A DNA stretch of 12,311 nucleotides from JADFQT01 sp047516825 (GTDB lineage: Bacteria; Chloroflexota; Dehalococcoidia; Lucifugimonadales; UBA3495), in NCBI GenBank assembly GCA_047516825.1, contig JAKZUA010000035.1, positions 1 through 12,311 of the forward strand, given 5' to 3'. The notes under the pieces were generated by a model that saw only the letters and a list, made by a program, of their open reading frames with translations, did no database searches and was not told the DNA's origin. Made by a program: the position numbers and the translations under genes. Positions 6,613-12,311 of the stretch are shown here, in pieces (the stretch's first letter is position 1; every line of letters starts with the position of its first letter).

Positions 6613-8154
6613 GTGAAGGCACTAATCAGCGTCTATGACAAGACCGGCGTCGTTGAGTTTGGCAAGCAACTGGCCGCGAGCGGCGTGGAACTCATCAGCA
6701 CCGGCGGCACCCATAGCGTCCTGTCCAGCGAGGGCGGGCTGCCAGTCAGGCAGGTGTCCGACGTCACCGGCTCGCCCGAGATTCTGGACGGCCGGGTCAA
6801 AACGCTACATCCGGTAATCCACGGCGGCTTGCTGGCCCGTCGGGACCTACCCGACCACCTGGACCAGCTGCAGAAGCACCATATCGACCCGATCGATATG
6901 GTGGTGGTAAACCTTTATCCTTTCCGGGAGACTGTCAGCCGTCCCGATGTGAGTCTGGAAGAAGCGCTGGAAAACATCGACATCGGCGGGCCCACGATGC
7001 TGCGGGCCGCCGCCAAGAATCACCCCTCCGTGACGGTGGTTGTCGACCCGGCGGACTACGGCTGGGTCGCCGAAAAGCTCTCGGCCAGCGGTCTTACTTC
7101 TGAGGACCGCCGCAGCCTGGCCGCCAAAGCCTTTCATCACGTGGCGTCCTACGATGCCGCGGTAGCCGCGTATTTGAGCGCCACCGTTGGCGAATCGGAG
7201 AGCCTGCCGGAGAATCTGAAGATTTCCCTGGTGCAGGCCGCATCCCTGCGCTACGGGGAGAATCCCCATCAGGCTGGCGCGTTATATGTGGCGGAGGGAG
7301 TTACCTCGGGTGGCGTGGCCGGAGCCCGGCAGCTCCACGGACGGGAGCTTTCCTACAACAATTTGATGGATGCCGACGCCGCCTGGCGCGTGGTCACCGA
7401 TTTCTCCGATACCACGGCAGTGGTAATCAAGCACGCCAACCCCTGCGGGCTGGCCAGCCACCCCCAACAGCTTACCGCTTATCGAAATGCCTTCGAAGGA
7501 GATACGGTCTCTGCCTTCGGTGGCATCGTTGGATTCAACCGTACCCTGGACGCCGCCACGGCCGAAGCCATGTCGCCGGTCTTCTACGAGGTGGTGGTGG
7601 CCCCCGATTACGCGCCCGAGGCGCTGGAAATTCTGAAGAAGAAGCGAAACTTGCGTATTCTGGCCGTAGATCCGGTGGTCCAGAGCGGCCAATCCCCCAG
7701 CTACGACCTGCGGGTGATAACCGGTGGCATCCTGGTTCAGCATCCGGACCTAATTACCGAAGACCCGAATGGCTGGCAGACGGCCACCGTTCGGGCGCCC
7801 ACCGAGGAAGAGCGCCGAGACCTGGCCTTTGCCTGGAAAGCGGTAAAGCACATCAAGTCCAACGCCATAGTGTTCGCCAAGGACCAATCTTTGGTTGGCA
7901 TGGGTGCCGGGCAACCCAACCGGGTGGTCAGCGTCCACCTCTCCCAGCGGATCGCCGGAGATAAGGCCGAGGGCAGTGTCCTGGCCTCCGACGCCTTCTT
8001 TCCCTTTCCGGACAATGTCCAGCTAGCCGCCGAAGCTGGGGCCACCGCCATTGTTCAGCCCGGGGGCTCGATACGAGATGACGAAGTGGTGGCAGCGGCT
8101 AATGAGCACGGCCTGGCGATGCTGTTTACTGGTGTGCGTCATTTCCGCCATTGA
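6613..8154 (+). CDS. purH: Bifunctional AICAR transformylase / IMP cyclohydrolase
   Basis: PurH carries out the last two steps of IMP synthesis: formylation of AICAR with 10-formyl-THF, then ring closure. The 513-residue protein is full length. The N-terminal IMP cyclohydrolase domain shows SVYDKTG (6-12), STGGT (29-33), PEILDGRVKTLHP (55-67) and NIDIGGPTMLRAAAKN (121-136). The transformylase domain shows LRYGENPHQ (212-220), the catalytic Lys273-His274 pair in VIKHANPCGL, and SAFGGI (300-305). The start is GTG at 6613, preceded by the purine-rich GGGGGAAGGAA. The stop codon lies inside a 13-nt tandem duplication (8150-8175). Confidence 0.97.
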   Translation: MKALISVYDKTGVVEFGKQLAASGVELISTGGTHSVLSSEGGLPVRQVSDVTGSPEILDGRVKTLHPVIHGGLLARRDLPDHLDQLQKHHIDPIDMVVVNLYPFRETVSRPDVSLEEALENIDIGGPTMLRAAAKNHPSVTVVVDPADYGWVAEKLSASGLTSEDRRSLAAKAFHHVASYDAAVAAYLSATVGESESLPENLKISLVQAASLRYGENPHQAGALYVAEGVTSGGVAGARQLHGRELSYNNLMDADAAWRVVTDFSDTTAVVIKHANPCGLASHPQQLTAYRNAFEGDTVSAFGGIVGFNRTLDAATAEAMSPVFYEVVVAPDYAPEALEILKKKRNLRILAVDPVVQSGQSPSYDLRVITGGILVQHPDLITEDPNGWQTATVRAPTEEERRDLAFAWKAVKHIKSNAIVFAKDQSLVGMGAGQPNRVVSVHLSQRIAGDKAEGSVLASDAFFPFPDNVQLAAEAGATAIVQPGGSIRDDEVVAAANEHGLAMLFTGVRHFRH

Positions 8155-8189
8155 TTACCAGCATTGATTACCAGCACTGATGATCATCA
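8150..8189. repeat. 13-nt tandem duplication over the purH stop, plus 12-bp palindrome
   Basis: ATTGATTACCAGC occurs twice back to back (8150-8162 and 8163-8175), and the first copy contains the TGA stop of purH. Immediately after it lies the perfect palindrome TGATGATCATCA (8178-8189). The duplication is typical of replication slippage. The palindrome has no T-tract, so it is not a clear terminator, and its role is unknown. Confidence 0.7.
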
Positions 8190-8270
8190 CTCATGCCCCG
8201 GGCCGGGTAATGACAACTGTCCCCTTGGCATATTTGGCGGCTCTAGGGTTTTTCTCAAGAAAAGCAGGGT

Positions 8271-9011
8271 TTGAATCCGACAGTTGACATAACCATACCC
8301 GTCTACAACGAGCAGGACGCTCTGCCGGAGAGCATTCGACGCCTGCACCGATTCCTAGAGGAAAACCTGAAGAATCCCTGGCGCATTACCATCGCCGACA
8401 ACGCCTCCACCGATGCAACCCAGTCCATTTCCCAGCTGCTGAGTCAAGATTATTCCAAAGTTAGCTATCTATTTGTGCCCAATAAAGGACGGGGGAGGGC
8501 TCTCCGCGCGGCCTGGATGGATAGCACCGCCGACTTTGTCGCTTACATGGACGTGGACCTCTCTACGGATCTGCGGCATTTCCCCCAGCTCATAGCGGAG
8601 TTAGAGTCGGGATACCACATCGCCATCGGCAGCCGGTTGAGCAAAACGTCCCAGGTAACCCGCGGCCTGAAGCGGGAATTCATCTCGCGCAGCTACAACC
8701 TGCTAATCAGAAGCATGTTCTTCACCTCCTTCCCCGATGCCCAATGCGGATTCAAGGCCCTGCATCGGAGGACCGCCGCAGCCCTGGTGCCCAGCATCCG
8801 CAACAACAACTGGTTCTTCGACACCGAGCTGCTGATTCTGGCAGCCAAGCGAGGATACCGAATCAAGTCGGTCCCGGTGCAATGGGAAGACGACCCCAAT
8901 AGCTCGGTTAATGTGGCCAGCACGGCGACTGAGGACATCAAGGGTTTGCTTCGGCTGCGCTTCGGCGGCATTCCAAAGATTTCCGGCCCTACTGATAATG
9001 GACGGCTTTAA
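8271..9011 (+). CDS. Family 2 glycosyltransferase (dolichyl/polyprenyl-phosphate sugar synthase-like)
   Basis: The 246-residue protein is a GT-A fold transferase of family GT2. It begins with ITIPVYNEQDALPESI and has DNASTDAT (43-50), the metal- and nucleotide-sugar-binding block AYMDVDLSTDL (91-101), IGSR (119-122), DAQCGFKAL (156-164), WFFDTELL (181-188) and a basic/acidic block VQWEDDPNSSV (203-213). The D-x-x-CGFK and FDTELL blocks are those of the subfamily that moves glucose or mannose from a nucleotide sugar to a polyprenyl phosphate on the cytoplasmic face of the membrane. It lacks the C-terminal membrane helices seen in some relatives. The start is TTG at 8271 with a weak CAGGG upstream; no alternative fits the family better. 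The gap of 116 nt after purH suggests it is not part of the purine unit. The sugar specificity cannot be read from the sequence. Confidence 0.88.
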   Translation: MNPTVDITIPVYNEQDALPESIRRLHRFLEENLKNPWRITIADNASTDATQSISQLLSQDYSKVSYLFVPNKGRGRALRAAWMDSTADFVAYMDVDLSTDLRHFPQLIAELESGYHIAIGSRLSKTSQVTRGLKREFISRSYNLLIRSMFFTSFPDAQCGFKALHRRTAAALVPSIRNNNWFFDTELLILAAKRGYRIKSVPVQWEDDPNSSVNVASTATEDIKGLLRLRFGGIPKISGPTDNGRL

Positions 9012-9016
9012 CGAAA

Positions 9017-9044
9017 TTGACTCGAGAGCATAGCCCGGTAGGAT
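9017..9044 (+). promoter_or_regulatory. Possible promoter upstream of the SDR gene
   Basis: TTGACT (9017-9022) and TAGGAT (9039-9044) are 16 nt apart. The -35 is good and the -10 matches at 4 of 6 positions. The downstream 9061-9097 inverted repeat would lie in the untranslated leader, which makes the assignment uncertain. Confidence 0.3.
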
Positions 9045-9060
9045 GAGTCACCGGTCGGGG

Positions 9061-9097
9061 AAGTCCCCCTTTGCGAAAGGCGGATATAGGGGGATTT
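9061..9097. repeat. Dispersed inverted repeat, AAGTCCCCCT / AGGGGGATTT type
   Basis: AAGTCCCCCT (9061-9070) and AGGGGGATTT (9088-9097) are imperfect inverted repeats with one G-T mismatch and a 17-nt loop containing TTTGCGAAAGG. This arrangement resembles the widespread family of intergenic repeats built on AATCCCCCT and CCTTTxxxAAAGG in many bacterial genomes. It lies between the glycosyltransferase and SDR genes and could also act as a weak hairpin. Membership in a dispersed family is based on recall, since only one copy is in the window. Confidence 0.55.
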
Positions 9098-9167
9098 AGT
9101 TCTCCCTATTTACATACGATTTCTGCAGGGGTGGATAAGTATCACTACCTGGGGGGGAAGCCGGAAA

Positions 9168-9962
9168 ATGGAACTTGGTCTCAAGGGTAAAAACGTCATA
9201 GTCACCGGGGGTGGCTCCAACATTGGACGGGCCATAGTCCACGCCTTTGCCCTGGAGGGCTCCAACGTGGTTATTGCCGAACTGGTGCCGGAGCAAGGAG
9301 AAAGGGTGGCCGAGGAAGTGCGGTCTCTGAACCCCGGCAGCCGGGTCCAAGTTATCGCCACCGACGTCACCGATGACCGGCAGGTCACCTCCATGGTGGA
9401 GCAGAGCATCAGGGATTTCGGTCAGGTGGACGTGTTGGTCAACAACGTGGGGTGGACCATCGACCGGCTATTCCTGGAAAAACCCAGGGAGGAATACGAG
9501 AAGGAAGTGGCGGTTAATCTGTGGGGCCCCATCAACTGCATCCACGCCGTCCTGCCCTACATGATCGAACGGCAGGCGGGGGCCATCGTGAGCATCAGCT
9601 CCGACGCTGGCCGGATGGGCGAGTATCGGGAGGCAGTTTATTCGGCCTGCAAAGGTGGGGTCATCGCCCTGAGCAAAGCCATCGCCAGGGAAACCGGACG
9701 CTATGGCCTCCGGCTCAACGTGGTCTGCCCCGGATTGATCGTTCCCCCGGGAGAGGAATCCATCAGCGAAGAGAGCATGTGGAACCAGATGCGGGACATC
9801 TTCACCGAGGACGTGCTAGAGCGGGTCAGACGAAGCTATATCCTGCGGCGGATGGGCACTGCCTCCGAGATAGCCAACGCCGTTGTCTTCCTGGCCTCCG
9901 ACGCGGCCAGCTTTATAACGGGCCAGACGCTGAGCGTGAGCGGTGGTTACACCATGATTTAG
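9168..9962 (+). CDS. Short-chain dehydrogenase/reductase (classical SDR, FabG-like)
   Basis: This 264-residue cytoplasmic NAD(P)-dependent oxidoreductase has the full classical SDR set: cofactor loop TGGGSNIG (13-20), DVT (66-68), NNVG (92-95), Asn117, catalytic Ser145, and YSACK with Tyr158 and Lys162. It ends in the usual ASFITGQTLSVSGGYTMI block. An acidic residue after the second strand (IAELVPEQ, Glu38) favours NAD over NADP, but this is only a tendency. Such proteins act as 3-oxoacyl reductases, alcohol dehydrogenases or similar; the substrate cannot be assigned here. The ATG at 9168 has a purine-rich GGGGGGGAAG upstream. It stands alone, 156 nt after the glycosyltransferase and just before a dispersed repeat. 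Confidence 0.92.
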   Translation: MELGLKGKNVIVTGGGSNIGRAIVHAFALEGSNVVIAELVPEQGERVAEEVRSLNPGSRVQVIATDVTDDRQVTSMVEQSIRDFGQVDVLVNNVGWTIDRLFLEKPREEYEKEVAVNLWGPINCIHAVLPYMIERQAGAIVSISSDAGRMGEYREAVYSACKGGVIALSKAIARETGRYGLRLNVVCPGLIVPPGEESISEESMWNQMRDIFTEDVLERVRRSYILRRMGTASEIANAVVFLASDAASFITGQTLSVSGGYTMI

Positions 9963-9977
9963 TAATCATCGCAACAT

Positions 9978-10146
9978 GTCACCCTGAGCCCTTCGGCGCT
10001 GCTCAGGATAAGCTCCGCGAGGGGTCTAAAATCCCTGGGAATATGGTCCTGACGCCGGGGGGTATGATGTAACTGCCCCACTGTCCCGTGAGGTTTTAAG
10101 GGCCCAGTATTTGGATCCCTCAGTCGCTTCGCTCCTTGGGAATGAC
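9978..10146. repeat. REP/MITE-like element with imperfect terminal inverted repeats
   Basis: The left end reads GTCACCCTGAGCCCTTCGG and the right end, on the other strand, reads GTCATTCCCAAGGAGCGAAG. Both are variants of the common intergenic motif GTCATTCTGAGCGAAGCGAAG. A GAGGGGTCTAAAATCC block follows the left end, and a GACTGAGGGATCCAA block follows the right end in the opposite orientation. The left end also folds on itself: CCTGAGC (9983-9989) pairs perfectly with GCTCAGG (10001-10007), which could help end SDR transcription. The ~170-nt unit has no coding capacity of its own and looks like a small non-autonomous mobile element or a pair of REP sequences. Confidence 0.6.
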
Positions 10147-10193
10147 GTGGGTAGTGGGGAGATACCTTTTTGAAGCGGGGTGGGGTGGATTCA

Positions 10194-10219
10194 GGCTTCC
10201 GGTCGATATACCGGAAGCC
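10194..10219. repeat. Perfect 10-bp inverted repeat (hairpin)
   Basis: GGCTTCCGGT (10194-10203) and ACCGGAAGCC (10210-10219) form a perfect stem around a 6-nt loop. It lies 9 nt beyond the stronger 10229-10260 hairpin on the minus-strand transcript path. There is no T-tract beside it. It may be a second barrier to read-through or part of a repeat. Confidence 0.65.
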
Positions 10220-10220
10220 G

Positions 10221-10260
10221 ACGAAAAGCCAGGGGCCGATGATTTTTCATCGGCCCCTGG
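10221..10260 (-). terminator. Probable intrinsic terminator of the HYHYGP-protein gene
   Basis: CCAGGGGCCGATGA (10229-10242) and its exact complement (10247-10260) make a 14-bp perfect stem with a 4-nt loop. Read on the minus strand it is followed by GCTTTTCG, a short T-run. It sits about 70 nt after the stop codon of the minus-strand gene at 10329-11135. The T-run is short, so termination may be incomplete. From the plus strand the flank is AACTTTATC, which is less terminator-like. Confidence 0.7.
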
Positions 10261-10328
10261 AACTTTATCATTCAGGCAGGCGGCTGGCCACCGCCCCTGG
10301 CTCATAGCCCGCTTTACGCGGTTGATGC

Positions 10329-11135
10329 CTACTTGTTGTTTTGCGCCACCAGCTCCAGAGACCTGGATTCTATCTTGGGCATGAGGGCCTGTACCAGATT
10401 TTCATCCACAGCCGCGGCCACGGTGGGATAGCCCGCACGCTCGATCATGGAGCGCAAATTGCCGGCCTTGAACTGCTCCAGCGTCCACCTCAGGGTGTCC
10501 GGGGCGGTGGTGGTGTCCCAATAGATGCGAACATCCTGCCCGCGAGGACCGTAATGGTAGTGGGGACCGTTTTCAAAACAGTCGAAGGCCAGCAGTTCGA
10601 ACTCCTGACCCAGGGCATCGGTGAGAACATGAATCGCCAGTCCCCGGTCGTTGGCCAACTCGCGGTATTCCAACCCGAACCGGATGTTTCCGCATTCGAT
10701 CTTGTCGCCTTCAATCAGGCGCTCCATCTTGTGGTGCACGAACCGGCGCTCGTTATGAGACTTTTCTCGGGCCAGCGAGTCAATCTCGTCCATCTTGGAG
10801 TTGGATATAGGGTTCGCCTCTACCTTCTCCGCCAACTGGTCGTAACCGGCGCGACGAATCATGGTGGGCAGCTTGTCCCGAATCTGTCCCACGGTCCAAC
10901 CCACCGGGTTGGGTACAGTGGTCTTGTCCATGTGCAAGCGGACATTATGGTTCATGGGGCCATAGTGGTAATGAGGGTCCTGGTCGAAGCAATCGAAGCG
11001 CAGTATCTCGGTATCTTCTCCTTCGACATCGCCGAAAACCTGAATCATCAGGCCCTGATCCGGCATGAGCTCCTTCCGATAAACCATTGCAATGCTTACG
11101 GCGCCAGCGTCGATAACAGTGTCTGCCTTTTCCAC
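10329..11135 (-). CDS. Protein of unknown function with two tandem HYHYGP domains
   Basis: I do not recognise this 268-residue protein. It consists of two homologous halves, about residues 11-110 and 149-248. Both share YR(K)EL.x.DxGLxIxV, FDCF(D/E)xxPHYHYGP (47-60 and 184-197), VR(L/I)xxDxTTxPxxxxWTxxQ, and MI(R/E)RAGY near 92-98 and 230-236. The linker (111-148) is charged and probably helical. No signal peptide, membrane helix or known catalytic motif was seen, so it is probably cytoplasmic. The paired His and Tyr in PHYHYGP and the FDCF cysteine could bind metal, but that is inference. Codon-level divergence between the halves points to an old duplication. The start is GTG at 11135, with AAGGAGG (minus strand, about 11142-11148) at good spacing. 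An opposite-strand open frame over the same span is treated as a shadow. Confidence 0.85.
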   Translation of the reverse strand: MEKADTVIDAGAVSIAMVYRKELMPDQGLMIQVFGDVEGEDTEILRFDCFDQDPHYHYGPMNHNVRLHMDKTTVPNPVGWTVGQIRDKLPTMIRRAGYDQLAEKVEANPISNSKMDEIDSLAREKSHNERRFVHHKMERLIEGDKIECGNIRFGLEYRELANDRGLAIHVLTDALGQEFELLAFDCFENGPHYHYGPRGQDVRIYWDTTTAPDTLRWTLEQFKAGNLRSMIERAGYPTVAAAVDENLVQALMPKIESRSLELVAQNNK

Positions 11136-11179
11136 GTTGCCCCTCCTTAGTATTGGATCATTTTTTGCAGATTGGAGTA

Positions 11180-11207
11180 ATTATAGCACGACTATCTGCT
11201 CTGGCAA
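11180..11207 (-). promoter_or_regulatory. Promoter of the HYHYGP-protein gene
   Basis: On the minus strand, TTGCCA (11202-11207, 5 of 6) and a perfect TATAAT (11180-11185) are 16 nt apart, and TGC directly before TATAAT gives an extended -10. The predicted transcript would start near 11172, with a ~37-nt leader that includes the strong ribosome site. This is one of the best promoters in the window. Confidence 0.75.
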
Positions 11208-11233
11208 ATCGCCTCCCGCTCCGGGAAGGATGC

Positions 11234-11262
11234 TTGCCACCCAGGAAGGGTTGGGTTAAATT
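11234..11262 (+). promoter_or_regulatory. Possible promoter of the ComEA-like gene
   Basis: TTGCCA (11234-11239) and TAAATT (11257-11262) are 17 nt apart on the plus strand, facing away from the HYHYGP-protein promoter. The -35 matches at 5 of 6 and the -10 at 4 of 6. A start near 11269 would leave about 36 nt before the GTG at 11305. Confidence 0.45.
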
Positions 11263-11304
11263 CAGGGAGGCTTTCCAGCTTTTGCGGTAGGAGCATCGAC
11301 AACG

Positions 11305-12125
11305 GTGTTGCATCTGTTTGGCATGGGCCTGAGAAGCATCCTGATTCTAGGGCTGTGGACGGCCCTGATAGTCGCGGTAGCGGTGGCCAGCTGCGGCCCC
11401 GCCACGGCGCCTACTCCGGGGTTGCCCCGCTTGGTGGTGTCTCCTATCGGGGTTCCAGACTCAACACCCCCTCCGCCGGCGGTTGATATTCCGGAGACAG
11501 AGCCAACGCAGGAAGCCGGTGTTTCGGGGTCAATGGAACCAGGTGGAAATCCCGAAAAGCCCAGTCAGTCAAATCAGCTGGCCGCCGAACAACCCGATTC
11601 TTCTGCGTCCCGGGAGCTATCGGCTCCGGGTTTGGCGCCTCCTCCCACCCCCTTGCCCCTGACGCCCACTACTCCACCTTTACCCACCGCCACGCAGCCG
11701 CCTTCGCCAATCCCGACGGCCACAGTCCAGCCGACAGCTACTCCCCTCCCCACCGCCACGCCGCCGCCAACAGCTACACCTTTACCGACGGCCGCCCCGC
11801 TGCCGCCTCAAACCCCAACGCCAACAGCCCAGCCAACGGCTACTCCTCAGGCCACAGCCACGCCGCTGCCGCCTCCAACAGCTGCGCCTTTACCGACGGC
11901 CACCCCGCTGCCGCCGCCGCAGCAGGGCTGCAGCGCGGGACAGGTAGACGTGAACTCTGCCCCAGCGGAGGAGCTGGACCGCATAAAGCACATCGGGCCG
12001 GAAGGGCGGGGCAGATGCTTCTGCTCCGCCCTTTCACCTCCCTGGATGACCTGATGCGAATCAAGGGAATTGGGCCTTCCCGCCTGGCGGATATCAAAGC
12101 TCAAGGGCTGGCCTGCGTCGGCTAA
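11305..12125 (+). pseudogene. ComEA-like HhH lipoprotein with a frameshift in the DNA-binding domain
   Basis: The frame opens at GTG 11305 (AGGAG at 11289-11293) with a hydrophobic segment ending in VASC (Cys30), a likely lipoprotein signal. A long Pro/Thr-rich linker follows to about residue 210. Then comes VDVNSAPAEELDRIKHIGPE, the first half of a ComEA-type helix-hairpin-helix DNA-binding domain. In this frame the protein derails after Glu233 and stops at 12052-12054 (249 aa). The missing half is in the -1 frame from 12003 to the stop at 12123-12125: RAGQMLLLRPFTSLDDLMR, then IKGIGPSRLADIKAQG. Joining GAA (12001-12003) to AGG (12003-12005) restores a perfect family-like sequence. This is therefore a one-base loss, a sequencing error at GAAGGGCGGGG, or a rare -1 slip. 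The intact protein would be a surface-anchored DNA receptor of the competence type. Confidence 0.75.
11640..11930 (+). repeat. Pro/Thr-rich low-complexity coding repeat
   Basis: Degenerate tandem units encoding (P)TATPLP(P/T)A(T/A)P follow one another for about 290 nt inside the ComEA-like gene. Many copies share ACNGCNACNCCN codon strings, so unit number can change by slippage or recombination. Such linkers hold a domain away from the membrane through the cell wall and are often O-glycosylated, which is family knowledge rather than something visible here. Confidence 0.8.
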
Positions 12126-12249
12126 ATTTAATCAGGCGTCCGGTTATCCGCAAGGGTTTCTGTCCTAATCACGCAGGGCAATCGCGTCTTATTATCTTTC
12201 TTAAATTTGTTTAAAATAGTAATCATCATGACGAAACTAGGGAGGGGTA

Positions 12250-12311
12250 GTGATGGTTCAGGCAACAGGCGCACCCATCGCCGAATACTTCGCGGCGTTG
12301 GACGACCCGAG
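12250..12311 (+). CDS. ISAs1-like transposase, N-terminal fragment (cut by window edge)
   Basis: About 20 residues are visible before the right edge; they contain APIAEYFAALDDPR. The pattern EYFxxLxDPR is the normal opening of ISAs1-family transposases, ahead of an (x)RxKH(x)L and a hydrophobic segment that would lie outside the window. GGGAGGGG at 12240-12247 is the ribosome site. The ATG at 12253 is the preferred start, and an adjacent GTG at 12250 is also possible. The sequence differs from the fragment at the left edge, so the two are not copies of one element. Identity rests on a short match. Confidence 0.6.
   Translation, partial: MMVQATGAPIAEYFAALDDP

Noticed and set aside
10341..11150. 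A 269-codon open frame on the plus strand opposite the HYHYGP-protein gene
   Set aside because: It mirrors the minus-strand gene, which has a ribosome site, promoter, terminator and an internal protein duplication. The plus-strand frame has no start signal or recognisable domain.
11640..11930. Possible CRISPR-like or minisatellite array
   Set aside because: The repeats are degenerate, have no spacers and lie in frame inside the ComEA-like protein as Pro/Thr units. They are coding low complexity.
12001..12011. Programmed -1 frameshift site in the ComEA-like gene
   Set aside because: GGAAGGG does not follow the X XXY YYZ slippery pattern, and no evident stimulatory structure was identified. 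A one-base indel is the simpler explanation, though slippage is not excluded.
12144..12152. TTATCCGCA, one mismatch from a DnaA box, and a similar single site near 9131-9139
   Set aside because: Isolated near-matches are expected by chance. There is no cluster, no AT-rich unwinding region beside them and no dnaA, so no origin is called.

Overview
The window looks like a chromosomal segment of a bacterium from the Chloroflexota, probably near Dehalococcoidia/SAR202. That placement is an inference: it rests on a rpmH-rnpA-yidD-yidC-jag block with a single-domain YidC and no sign of outer-membrane genes, moderately high GC, frequent TTG/GTG starts, and dispersed repeats common in such genomes. 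No rRNA, tRNA or CRISPR array was seen.

Layout. (1) Positions 1-76: 5' end of a minus-strand transposase cut by the window edge. (2) 158-3744, plus strand: a tight operon behind one good promoter: rpmH, rnpA, yidD, a beta-propeller lipoprotein, yidC and jag. It makes ribosomal protein bL34, the RNase P protein, two membrane-insertion factors and an RNA-binding partner. Two junctions overlap (rnpA/yidD by 1 nt, yidC/jag by 107 nt). (3) 3927-8154: a de novo purine cluster, purF, purM and purH, covering the first step (PRPP amidation), the fifth step (AIR synthesis) and the last two steps to IMP. (4) 8271-9962: two loosely spaced genes, a GT2 glycosyltransferase and an SDR oxidoreductase, with dispersed inverted repeats around them. 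(5) 9963-10328: a gene-free stretch holding a REP/MITE-like element and two strong hairpins, one a probable terminator. (6) 10329-11135, minus strand: an unrecognised protein made of two copies of a ~100-residue domain carrying FDCFxxxPHYHYGP, with its own promoter and terminator. (7) 11305-12125: a ComEA-like lipoprotein with a long Pro/Thr linker, whose DNA-binding HhH domain is split by a frameshift. (8) 12250-12311: start of a second transposase on the plus strand.

The core genes are ordinary. The points most worth a second look are the duplicated HYHYGP protein, the propeller lipoprotein inside the yidC operon, the overprinted yidC/jag junction, the broken ComEA-like gene, and the two outward-facing ISAs1-like transposases bracketing the segment.
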